Assembly (NCBI GenBank): GCA_030674155.1
Contig: CM060342.1
Coordinates: 16,489,938 to 16,529,937 of the forward strand
Length of the DNA stretch: 40,000 nt
Direction of reading: 5' to 3'
DNA from: Stramonita haemastoma
Lineage: Eukaryota; Mollusca; Gastropoda; Neogastropoda; Muricidae
The position numbers were made by a program, and so were the translations under genes. The notes beneath the pieces are model-generated. The model saw nothing but the letters and a program-made list of their open reading frames with translations. It ran no database searches and was not told the origin of the DNA. This document shows positions 9,147 through 16,330 of the stretch, one piece after another; positions within the stretch are counted from its first letter, which is position 1, and each line of letters starts with the position of its first letter.

Positions 9147-9378
9147 TGTCTGCATACATTCAAATTTGCTAAAACCATAAAATGTTATTGATTGCTTGTG
9201 TGTTGTATAGGTCGAATGCAAGCGCTTTGATTTGTTTGTTTTTTTACAAGATATAGCGCTATATAAATTCCATGTGTTATTATCATTATCATTCTTCGCA
9301 GATCGCAAGAGTGTGGAAGTTCGCCTGCACAACATCGGCATGGCCAGCATGCAGTACCCCTGTGAGTCCTGCTCCTGA
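1625..9378 (+). CDS. ULK1/2 homolog: Atg1/ULK1/2-type autophagy kinase, C-terminal part (10 exons, gene-level entry)
   Basis: The product is the C-terminal half of a serine/threonine kinase that starts autophagosome formation with ATG13, FIP200 and ATG101. The ten exons are 1625-1761, 2321-2602, 3473-3580, 4288-4526, 5119-5294, 5899-6017, 6891-7042, 7485-7529, 8457-8547 and 9302-9378. They splice in frame to 474 residues plus TGA. The first ~200 residues are a Ser/Pro-rich linker, with a SSPSP...GSPPSS stretch resembling the ULK1 linker. From exon 4 on, the sequence follows the ULK C-terminal tandem MIT (EAT) domain: LSEDTLMD, then EQLVLYL, NELYL, AALDE and a final basic RLHNIG segment, in the same order as human ULK1. 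In ULK proteins this domain binds ATG13 and targets the kinase to membranes. The kinase domain is not in the window. ULK1 versus ULK2 cannot be decided, and invertebrates usually have one gene. Confidence 0.88.
1772..1880. repeat. (GT)n microsatellite beside the exon 1 donor
   Basis: A long GT run with a few interruptions starts about ten bases inside the intron, after GTGAGTGTCTG. Confidence 0.95.
2161..2292. repeat. C/A-rich simple sequence upstream of exon 2
   Basis: CACTA repeats grade into CCCCA and (CA)n, ending about 30 bases before the exon 2 acceptor and forming an exaggerated pyrimidine-rich tract. Confidence 0.85.
2321..2602 (+). CDS. ULK1/2 homolog: ULK exon 2 of window (Ser/Pro-rich linker)
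   Basis: The acceptor CCTTTTCCAG is strong. The frame that continues from exon 1 contains CSSPSPLTVVPGSPPSS, which resembles the SSPSPVVFTVGSPPSG stretch of human ULK1; this is the main evidence for the frame. The donor is taken as G|GTAATG at 2603. Two other phase-1 donors, GTAGTG and GTATGT, lie about 40-50 bases upstream, so the last 15 or so residues (SSAAAASAQMRREG) are uncertain. The rest is low-complexity Ser/Thr/Ala. Confidence 0.7.
2603..3000. repeat. G-rich/(GT)n low-complexity intron start
   Basis: From the exon 2 donor onward the intron is almost pure G and T for about 400 bases. Reading frames across it (Cys-Val-Gly-rich) are not genes. Confidence 0.9.
3055..3220 (-). mobile_element. 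SINE family A fragment (tail part)
   Basis: On the minus strand it reads TGTGCTGGTGGGAACAGATG, then TTACAAAACTGCATACACAC, and ends near TTATCCTCGATATAAAAGAA. The same module recurs at 6533-6650, 8160-8282, 26990-27085 and 36706-36825, which defines the family. Confidence 0.75.
3473..3580 (+). CDS. ULK1/2 homolog: ULK exon 3 of window (linker; border and frame less certain)
   Basis: The exon is 108 bases long, phase 1 at both ends, between a GCAGCAGCAG acceptor and a good donor, CCG|GTGAGT. Phase forces the reading LEPCHRCGTEPDLRSQ... A second frame of the same stretch is also open and reads like a typical Ser/Thr/Pro linker (SPSIPNTFSVRPTPTITKLP). That frame would need phase-0 neighbours, which exons 2 and 4 do not offer. 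The acceptor has only a weak pyrimidine tract. Confidence 0.55.
3611..4054. mobile_element. MITE family M1, copy 1 (in ULK intron 3)
   Basis: The ends are inverted repeats: GTGACACTCCACCACGAAAT at the left and the complement of GTGATGCTCCACCACAAAAT at the right. The copy is flanked on both sides by ATTT, a likely 4-bp target duplication. It is about 444 bases long and has no coding capacity. The interior resembles, in reverse orientation, the element at 13468-13889, for example the TTGACCTT and AAATTGTAATNA stretches. Confidence 0.75.
4288..4526 (+). CDS. ULK1/2 homolog: ULK exon 4 of window (linker to EAT domain)
   Basis: The exon runs from the CCGTCAG acceptor to the strong donor GAC|GTAAGT, entering in phase 1 and leaving in phase 0. 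It encodes 79 full codons. The final LPFIPPELSEDTLMD matches the human ULK1 APDLPEETLME region that opens the C-terminal domain. The part before it is a polar, Ser/Gln/Asp-rich linker (SSPSSMDQDRILSSSPQH). Confidence 0.85.
4560..5040. repeat. Degenerate CCATTCTGTTCC-type low-complexity tract
   Basis: A T-rich stretch with irregular repeats of CCATTC, TGTTCCTTTC and similar words fills the intron before exon 5. A long hydrophobic reading frame crosses it and runs into exon 5; only the exon part is real. Confidence 0.7.
5119..5294 (+). CDS. ULK1/2 homolog: ULK exon 5 of window (first MIT helices)
   Basis: The acceptor is TTTCTCAG and the donor AG|GTGGGG, leaving in phase 2. The peptide starts DDHNQTMAKLSFILDVVE and continues CVVDLARSKGA, aligning with the EILRGLRFTLLFVQHVLEIAALKGSA helix region of human ULK1. 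The intron after it begins with long G-runs. Confidence 0.9.
5295..5490. repeat. G-run, (GA)n and (TA)n block after the exon 5 donor
   Basis: The intron starts with several runs of seven or more Gs separated by GT, followed by GA repeats and a (TA)n run at about 5447-5487. The G-runs could form a quadruplex in RNA; that is inference. Confidence 0.9.
5700..5892. repeat. GAT/GAC trinucleotide repeat upstream of exon 6
   Basis: Interrupted ATG/GAT repeats end against the exon 6 acceptor. The tract begins with a 19-base copy of exon 6 sequence at 5695-5713. Confidence 0.85.
5899..6017 (+). CDS. ULK1/2 homolog: ULK exon 6 of window (MIT helices)
   Basis: The acceptor GTGTGCAG sits at the end of a long GAT-type trinucleotide repeat, and the donor is AATG|GTACGT. 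The exon encodes VLEQLVLYLRAMQMMG and SLAEQELKEDRLQYV, matching the conserved EQLVLYLKVAELLSSG block of ULK1. Phases 2 in and 1 out fit the neighbouring exons. Confidence 0.92.
6052..6127 (+). mobile_element. Fragment of M2 (TTAA-flanked) element
   Basis: It shares GACATGGGGG, AATTTTGTTTACAAGCCCAT and GTTAAAAGTTATGCC with the complete copy at 29884-30232. Only the left end remains. Confidence 0.7.
6119..6385 (-). mobile_element. tRNA-headed SINE, minus strand
   Basis: The minus strand begins GGATAGCTCAGTGGTCAGAG, an A-box-like tRNA head, and continues AGCGTGGTTACCAAGTGG, ending near 6119. It lies in the intron between exons 6 and 7, head against the family A SINE that follows. A diverged piece of the M2 element precedes it. 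Confidence 0.65.
6395..6655 (+). mobile_element. SINE family A copy, head missing
   Basis: It reads GTGCTGACTCCACTCTCCCC, GGATGAGACTGTAAACTGAG, CAGAACATCTTGCGC, then the GGTGGGAACAGATGACAAGA tail. The same body follows a complete tRNA head at 28180. Confidence 0.8.
6758..6880 (+). mobile_element. SINE family B tail fragment
   Basis: It contains GGCGATGCGCTCTCCCCAAG, CAGCAGCCCAAATTTCACG and AGAAATCTGCTGTGACATTA. The same tail occurs at 578-645, 26060-26160 and 37105-37215. The exon 7 acceptor follows within about 15 bases. Confidence 0.75.
6891..7042 (+). CDS. ULK1/2 homolog: ULK exon 7 of window (MIT helices)
   Basis: The acceptor is TGCTGTGCAG and the donor CAG|GTAATG. The exon encodes VLQQQNELYLHCVEECRKLY and ends NTADKLIYNYAVEQ. 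It matches the NELYKASVVSC and SITAERLIFSHAVQM segments of human ULK1. It leaves in phase 0. Confidence 0.93.
7265..7319. repeat. (GA)n microsatellite
   Basis: An uninterrupted GA run of about 52 bases in the intron between exons 7 and 8. Confidence 0.95.
7485..7529 (+). CDS. ULK1/2 homolog: ULK exon 8 of window (45-base micro-exon)
   Basis: Fifteen codons, CQAAALDEVAGNTKE, lie between a strong TTTCTTTCACAG acceptor and a GAG|GTGAGG donor, phase 0 on both sides. The peptide aligns with VQSAALDEMFQHREG of ULK1, so this very short exon is supported by conservation. Confidence 0.9.
7805..8285 (+). mobile_element. SINE family A, nearly full-length, with tRNA head
   Basis: A tRNA-like head (GGTAGCCAGGTGGTTAGAGC, B-box GGGTTCAAGCC) is followed by CTGGAGTTAACATCAGTGC, an inserted A/T-rich stretch, then the body and the GGGACTAGATGTAAAA tail, ending near CCCATTATCC. 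It lies in the intron between exons 8 and 9. Confidence 0.75.
8457..8547 (+). CDS. ULK1/2 homolog: ULK exon 9 of window
   Basis: The acceptor is TATGTTACAG and the donor AAAAT|GTAAGT. The peptide begins CFQRYTTAQVLLHSLAQLA and continues RNDHDKLLLEK. It aligns with CVPRYHKALLLLEGLQHMLSD of human ULK1, the last long helix before the C-terminus. Confidence 0.92.
9079..9290 (+). repeat. Dispersed repeat with GCGCTATAnAAAT...ATT tail, copy 2
   Basis: Second copy of the repeat at 1435-1590, in the same orientation and again headed by a (GT/GC)n run. It ends in the ATT-rich tail directly against the acceptor of the last ULK exon. Confidence 0.7.
9302..9378 (+). CDS. ULK1/2 homolog: ULK terminal exon with stop codon
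   Basis: The acceptor is CATTCTTCGCAG. The exon encodes YRKSVEVRLHNIGMASMQYP followed by CESCS and TGA at 9376-9378. It corresponds to the CKLCIERRLSALLTGICA end of human ULK1. The acceptor lies only about ten bases after the tail of a dispersed repeat. Confidence 0.92.
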
Positions 9379-11047
9379 TGGAACCACCATCACCACCATC
9401 TCCCTCCCTCCTCCCTCTCCACCCTATCCCTCACTCCCTCCCTCCCTCCGCTGGCATTCCACAACGCCAGAGCGGTTGGCATTCCCCCCCCCCAACGACC
9501 AAGGTGTCACTCACACACAGACCCACCCACCATCACGCATGATACTGTAGACATCCATCCCCCTGTCATCAGCCTAGATAGTCAAGTCCTCTTCAAACCT
9601 TGCTCAACTCAGCAGCCCCAGAAGATAGAGTAAGGGGTGCTTCAAAGCCGGGTGGGGTGATGATGGCTGGCTGTGAGGAAGAAGTGGTGTACAAAACGCG
9701 ACCCGAGAGAGTTGGACAAGAGCTAACTGGGCCGGAGTGGAAGGAAGGAAGACTGGGTGAGGTGTATGCTGGCCAGTGTCTCAGCTCTCCTTTGTTACGT
9801 AGTGTGGGGCAGCTGTTTTAAACCGTGTTCTCGACACTTTTTGCCGTTATAGAGTCAGATCCTCAGTTATGAAACATAGCTTAATCTTCGACTTTTCGTG
9901 TACGCTCGGTTATGAACTGTAACTGGTTTTCTTCCTTTTTCGAATGAACTTGGCTCATGTATGTGAAGTGGACATAGAACGTCCTTTCTTGCGGTTTATT
10001 TTTTTGACAATCATGGAAAGATCTTGTGTACACATTTTGGGCTCTTTCAAAATCTGGGCGATAATTCACTCAAGGTATTTCATCTTTCACCTGTATCCAG
10101 ATTTGGACGAACAGCTGTCGTTGTGGACGCGACTTTCAGGACGTCAAATTTTGATTTTTCGTATTCTTGACGTAGCGGTGGTCACACGAACATTCACATG
10201 AGACATGCATAATGTGGATTAAACTTGGTAACATTCTTCCAGCTGTTTAAAAAAACAACCAAACCCATCTTGTACAGCTACATCTCACATTTTCATATGG
10301 ATTGGAGAATAATTCTTAAAAAAGGGATGTGATTTTATTCATTGAAAATCAGAGTTTACTTTTTCGTGTGCAGACCACGGTTTCGTGGAGTAGTGTATTC
10401 ATACATTGCACAAAATGTGGTGGCTGGCATTTACCAGTTATGCCAGCAGGTATGATGGTTCGAGACATCCGCAAGCTTTAGAGGAAAGAGAGAGACGGAA
10501 ACATCACGCTCACAAAGTTTAAGTAGTGCGCACAACTACCACATAGCCGTTTTCTTTTTCTAACGAATCGATTCTTCCATGTGTGCATAATGGATGTATC
10601 ATCTCTGACCATGTGAATTCTTGCGTCTTTTTGAAGGGCAAATACGAACATCATGTTTCGCTGAGATGAACAAAAAAGAAAAAATGGTCATCTTTGATTG
10701 GTGGTCGTCATGTATTTGTGATAGCAGTCACTGCCAAACCTTGCCTCAAGTGTCGGTACAATGGAGTGGCATTTTTATTGGACAGTGGCGACACGGGCTC
10801 ATGGCAGGTGTCAATCATTAAAGAATGCAGGCTGCGTTGCTAGTTACAGCAAGCAAAGCTAACAATCCTAAATGCATCCATCAGTTTTTTTGTCATGTGA
10901 AATTAGTATTCATAATGCATTTTGCCTTCATCATTATCATCATCCAAAAAAAAATTTCATATTCATAAAAGTATCACATTCTTCATGGGGGAAATGAATA
11001 TTCATTATGCATTGCATTGGTCATGGGAGAGACAAAAACCCAAAATA

Positions 11048-11216
11048 TATCAAGGGGAGATAATACCCGGAATACATCAAGGGGAGACAATACCCGCATC
11101 GCCTTCATCAAGGGGAGACAATACCCACAATACATTGCCTTCATCAAGGGAAGTTAATACCCACCTCGCCTTCATCAAGGGGAGACAAATCCCGCACATC
11201 GCCTTCGTCAAGGAAG
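11048..11216 (+). repeat. Irregular short tandem array, about six units of 27-36 bases
   Basis: Units begin near 11048, 11075, 11106, 11142, 11173 and 11206. They share the core CATCAAGGGGAGACAATACC, with CGCCTTCATC as linker in the later units. A single CATCGCCTTCATCAA recurs at about 11244. Spacing is uneven and spacers are not unique, so it is neither a regular satellite nor a CRISPR array. Confidence 0.8.
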
Positions 11217-12450
11217 CTATTCCCCCCCCCCACAAGTGTCATCCATCGCCTTCATCAATTTCCATTCCATATCTATCATTGGCTGTGAAGGTGTGTCACC
11301 TTCACAGCTCTTGTCAATTTCGATGCATGTCTCGCTGACATCATGTGCATGTCTGTGTGTGTGTGCTTACATGGCGTGCTGTGTGCGACTCTGAACAGCC
11401 CTACTCTCTACAGACAAATGTGATAAGGGGCTGACACAATGTGAGAATCGAGGTGTGTGTGTGTGAAAAGTGGATGAAGTATGAAGCGACGCGTGTTGTG
11501 ACTCTTACTGCTGGTGTGCGCGCGCTCGACGAGCGTGGACTTTGAACGGCAAAGCCAAATCAGTGCGCTGTGTACTGACTTTTCTTATCAGGGATCATTA
11601 GAAATCAAGTTGGCTTCGCTTCGCTGTGAGAAGAAGTGTGCGTCGTTGTGGTTTTTTGTGTGTATTCTTTGCTCGAACATTTACCATCTTGAAATTGGAC
11701 CTACCTTTTGTTGTGGAATGGAGATTACCTGACCTGCGTGTCGTCGTTTTGTTTTAAAGGCACACCGTACTGCTTTGTTCACCGTTTAAGTCTAGAACCT
11801 GGAAAACTTTGGATGTGCTCACAGTTACTAAGTTGCGTATTTCGTGCTAAAATTAAAATTGTTTTAATTTGAGGACACACAAATTTACAGTTGCGTACTT
11901 ATTATGACATCATACTCTCAAAAGTGTTTCACCTAGACAGGTTATTGATCGGAAATTTACAGTTGCATGCTGATTACTACATCATACTCTCAAAATAGTT
12001 TCACTTAGGTTATTGATCAGATTACAGTATACTTTAAATGATTTCAAACAGACACAGTATTGAAGAAGTTTGCAAGTTCACTTGACAGTTATGGTTTAAA
12101 AAAGATGGTACTTTCGTTCCTGGCATGTTGCCTTCCTGACAGTGTGGTGTAATATAAGAAAGATTTGCTTTCCCTGGAATGTGGTTAACCCCTTGCAGCC
12201 GAGCAGATATCTGTATGAACCCAAGAAAAAATGGGCAGCTGCAGTTTTTTGTGGCATCACGGAGGGGGAAAAAATTGAAAGCCGAACGACTGTAGCATAG
12301 AAGGCCTTTGAGAAAGATATTTGGCTTAGGATGACTAAGCCTATGAAAGTGACTACATGAGATCTGGTAAGGAGAGGCTTCATTTCTGCCTAGACTATGA
12401 GAGCCTTTGTGAGGGTACTACACTTTAAAAATTTCTTAAAAGTTTCTGTT

Positions 12451-12575
12451 ACTCTGAGATTCACCAGTGGTGAGATTTAATCTGTACGCAACTGTTATTC
12501 TCTCCACCATTAACATACCCACATTCTGTCCTCAGGGATTCGCACTGAACCTGATAGAGCCCATCTGTCTTCAGG
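12451..12575 (-). repeat. Decayed dispersed repeat related to the CAA-tailed SINE
   Basis: CTCTGAGATTCACCAGTGGT and ACTGAACCTGATAGAGCCCA recur in diverged form at 785-820, 21785-21880 and 38068-38160. Confidence 0.55.
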
Positions 12576-13467
12576 TTTGAAAGAAGTGCCACTGTGAAAA
12601 AAGAACGGTTAAAATCAAAGAAGAAAGTAAAGCCAACAAAATCCAGATATATATAAGTACAGTGCCTATAGTTCAAAGGATAGGTGCATGAATTTTTCAT
12701 TTATCCGTGAAAAAAATACATTTTAGAAAAAAAAAAGTAAGGTTGATTCCAAGGTGAATTTTTTTTTCTGCTCAGAACAACACTTAATATCTTTTATTGC
12801 TGGGTGGTGGTATTGATATGTTGGTGCGTTTTGTTTGTTTTGTTTGTTTTTTGTTTCTTCTATGCCTACACATTTACGATCTCTAATAACCATGTTCTTT
12901 TTAACTGTAATTTTCTTGTTGCTGAGAGAAAATTTGTTTTGCTCGTTTTTAGATGTTTGAAACGATCCCGTTTTTATTGCTCGGTTGTTAATGACTACAG
13001 AAGAATGTATGTGGTTGGTAACATGTTTGTACATATATGACAAGGTTGTACAAAGAGCATAATGATGACAAAGGGTTTGTGTTGTATATATATACCAGGG
13101 TATAATTGTCGTCTGTCTGCCTCAAGGTGTGTGTACATGTATGCATCTATAAAGAGTTGAAAGGATTTGTGTGTGTGTGCGCGTATGCGCACATGCATAG
13201 TTTGTGTGTTTGTATGCTCGAACCTGTGCGTATGACATCAAGATGGCTATTTTCTCAGATACAAGAAACTTGCTACTTCCCAGTCAATCTGACTTTTGAC
13301 AAATTTTCTGATTTATCTTTCCATGTTTCGTTGCTGCTTTTTTTTTTTTTTTTTTTCTTGGTCCTTAGACCTCTGGTCTCGTCTTTATTGCTATGTGCAG
13401 AAACTCAGTAGTGAGATGCGTCACATTTTTTATCTTGTATCAAAATCATGGCAGTAAAAATGGATAT

Positions 13468-13889
13468 GTGACGCTCCACCACATAATGAGACGGAGTGCA
13501 CCTGAGGTCAATTTTAAGTTATTGACATGTTATTAATGTGCAATAAAGTGGCTATCAAATACAAAAAACAGATTGAAAATCGGACAATTCTGTGCAACAT
13601 TATTACAAATTGAAATGATAGACTGCAGGATGGGACAAAATGAGAAACGGGCAAGTTTATTTTAGTAACAGGTTGTCAGAATGAGTGCTTTGGTATTTTC
13701 AAAACACATTTAAAAGCGAAAGGAATAAAAATTATGCCTTGATATTTCATTATAAGGTAAATAAACAGATCTACTTTAATAATCAATCAAAATCTCAAAA
13801 TTGACAACTTGACCCCCACCTGCCTTTAAAGGCTCCTAGCGCAAAATTAGGTAATGTGCTAAGCGACTCATTTCGTGGTGGAGCGCCAC
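13468..13889. mobile_element. MITE family M1, copy 2 (inverted)
   Basis: The element begins GTGACGCTCCACCACATAAT and ends with the complement of GTGGCGCTCCACCACGAAAT. It is flanked by ATAT on both sides, a likely 4-bp target duplication. It is about 422 bases long with no coding capacity, and is the reverse-orientation relative of the 3.6 kb copy. Confidence 0.75.
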
Positions 13890-13894
13890 ATATA

Positions 13895-16330
13895 TCATAA
13901 CTTGTCGTTAAGAAAGAAGGCATTACAACTTCATTAAAAAATTTAAATCATTGCTGTAAGAATGATTAAATCATTGCCTTCGAATTAAAGAGAAAAAAAA
14001 AAAAGAAGAAAAATTGAAATCTTGGCTAAAAGGAATGTCATTACCTTTGGTTAGATAGGAAGAAATTGAAATTATAGCAGACGGATGGAGTATTTCATTA
14101 CCCTCAGTTTATATATAAAAAAAAAGAGAGAGAGAAAGAGAGAGAGAAATTGAAAGTATAGTAATCAACAAAGAATAAATCATCACCTTTCTAAAACATA
14201 GAAATTAAAACAAAAGTAAAAATAAATGGATTGTCACCTTCAGTTTAAAAAAAAGGAAAGAAAAAAAGAAAAATCTTCTTACCATAAGAAATCTGCAAGA
14301 AGTGATAGTGATATATTCCTTGTATGTGATTCACAATCAGTGTTATGTTCATGAAAGTAGTGGCGTTTTATCTGTGATTTGGGGCAACATGCTTTTAGCT
14401 TTGCAAATTACGGTCAGACAGTATTAACGGTTTGTGTCATATCCATCATATTGTTTAACATCGTAGTCAGCAGATTTCCATGTGTGAAATTCATGCCTGC
14501 TCTTTTTCAGGGAGAGGTTACTGCCCTTGCACAAGCCCCCCATCCCCCCCCCCCTTTTTTTTTTTTTTTTGGTACATGTGAGTACATTAATTTTGTATAA
14601 TGAGTTTTTTTTTCTGTAGAATTTTCCAAAAATAATTCCTTTTCATTTGAATAACTACATGTTGATGTAATTTTTCAGCTTCTCCACTTTCTTGGTTTTA
14701 ATGGGAGTGTGTGTGTGTGTGTGTGCATGTATGTATCCTTGCTCTTGTCTTGGCCAAAATACACTTGCCATCTTCTATTCTTGATGTACTTTCTTTTTTC
14801 CTTTTTGCTATTAAATCTAAATCTAGTATGACGACACAACTGGTATGGGGAAACGAACAACAGCATCAAAACAGTAAAACTTCAAGATAAAAAAAAAGTG
14901 TATCCATAGTGTTAAGGTTTCTGACTCCAGCAGGGGGACACTATCTTTGGCTGGGGTGTGTGTGGAAAAAGTGGAAAAACATAATGACAGATTGTGCACC
15001 TTTTTACAACATGACTACACACGACCATTTAAACTTGTTCATAGTAATTCCTTCAAATATCTAACACTATCACTCTACTTAAAAAAAAAAAAAAAAGAGG
15101 AAGAAAAAGAAAAAAAAAGGCAAACTAAATGACATAACTTGCTTGAAAGGCAATGACAGAATTAATAACTGATGGAAGACAGATCACAGTTGATGCTACA
15201 AGATTTTTTTTTTCTTCAATTGAATTTGGTCATCAATGACACTGCTCACTCTCTCTCTGTATTTTTTTTCACACACCTATTATATGTCCTCTCTGTTGCT
15301 CAAAGCTTGCATTTGTGGAGGTGTATTTTGTGTACATGTCATGTGTGTATGGTTAGGTTCAAGGAAGAGACAGTCACACTGTCGCAGATTCCTGCTCAAT
15401 TTTTTTTCCCACCCTCGTTTCGTTTCCATCGCCCCTCCCATCCTTCACTTCATCGTTTCAGTTTCTTCTCTCCATTCTCCATTATCCCTCTTACCAGCCA
15501 TCTCTTTGTCTGTAAGAAAAACGAAATGGATTTTGGACCTAGAGTGTGCGAGTGAAAATGGTGTATTCACTTCTTCAAGTTCAATGCGGACGCGAGTCAT
15601 ATATTTATAACCTTTTTGAATATTGGGTGTTATTCTATATCTATATCATTGTGATCTCTGTGGTCATATCGATAAACACTGTTGTTGGTATATATATATA
15701 TATAGAGATGTGGAAACTCCTTAGATCTGATTTTCACTGTTGTAGATCAGCAGTTTTTGTTTGGATTTTTTTTTTTTTTTTTGGTGGACATGATGATGCA
15801 CAGTACGTTTCCATCTGATAGTTTGCTCATGGTTAATTAAGGTTTGGGTTGTCTTTCCGTTTCTATGCAATACTGCCGATGGCGTCTTCGAGGAGCCAAT
15901 CTTTCAAAGCAAATCCCAGTCGTAAGATTTTCGTGGCATTGGTTCGTTAGAAAGCATAAACCTGTAGTGACTAGATTTTTTTTTGTTTTTGATTTTGATT
16001 CAATGTGAATCTGTGTGTATTCATAGCCAGTTGAATTTACTGGCGATTTTTGTCACAAAAAATGGTTAGGATATTTTTTGTTTTGTGGGGGGGTTAAACA
16101 TTTGGTTGCTTCTTAGTCGTGCGTCGTAAAAATAACCATTAGTTGTTTTTTTTCCTTAAATACACACAGTTAAAAAGTTTATAACTTTCATAATACTTCA
16201 TACTTCTTTTTTTTTTTTACCTTAAATTTTGAATGAACTGTCTATGAAATGCTATGTAAATTCAGCTTGAACTTTGCTAATTGTTAAATAGCTTTGATTT
16301 CAAAAGAAAAAAGAAAAGTATTGAGGAGGC
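13895..16330. other. AT-rich spacer
   Basis: No gene is visible. It holds A-rich and GA-rich stretches, poly-T runs, a decayed SINE-tail-like piece at about 14460-14540 (minus strand), a (GT)n at 14708-14724 and a (TA)n at about 15689-15705. Short open frames here lack any recognisable domain. Confidence 0.5.

Larger units (their letters stand above)
9379..13440 (+). other. Candidate long 3' UTR of the ULK gene / unique spacer
   Basis: About 4 kb downstream of the stop codon is mostly free of recognisable repeats and has no convincing exon, which fits a long 3' UTR although the RNA end cannot be placed. I found no AATAAA in the first 4 kb. An ATTAAA occurs at about 11851, and an AATAAA at about 13542 lies inside a MITE. 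It contains a tandem array at 11048-11216 and a decayed repeat at 12451-12575. Confidence 0.4.

Noticed and set aside
9600..9821. Small open frame downstream of the ULK stop
   Set aside because: No recognised domain, no splice context; it fits 3' UTR or spacer.
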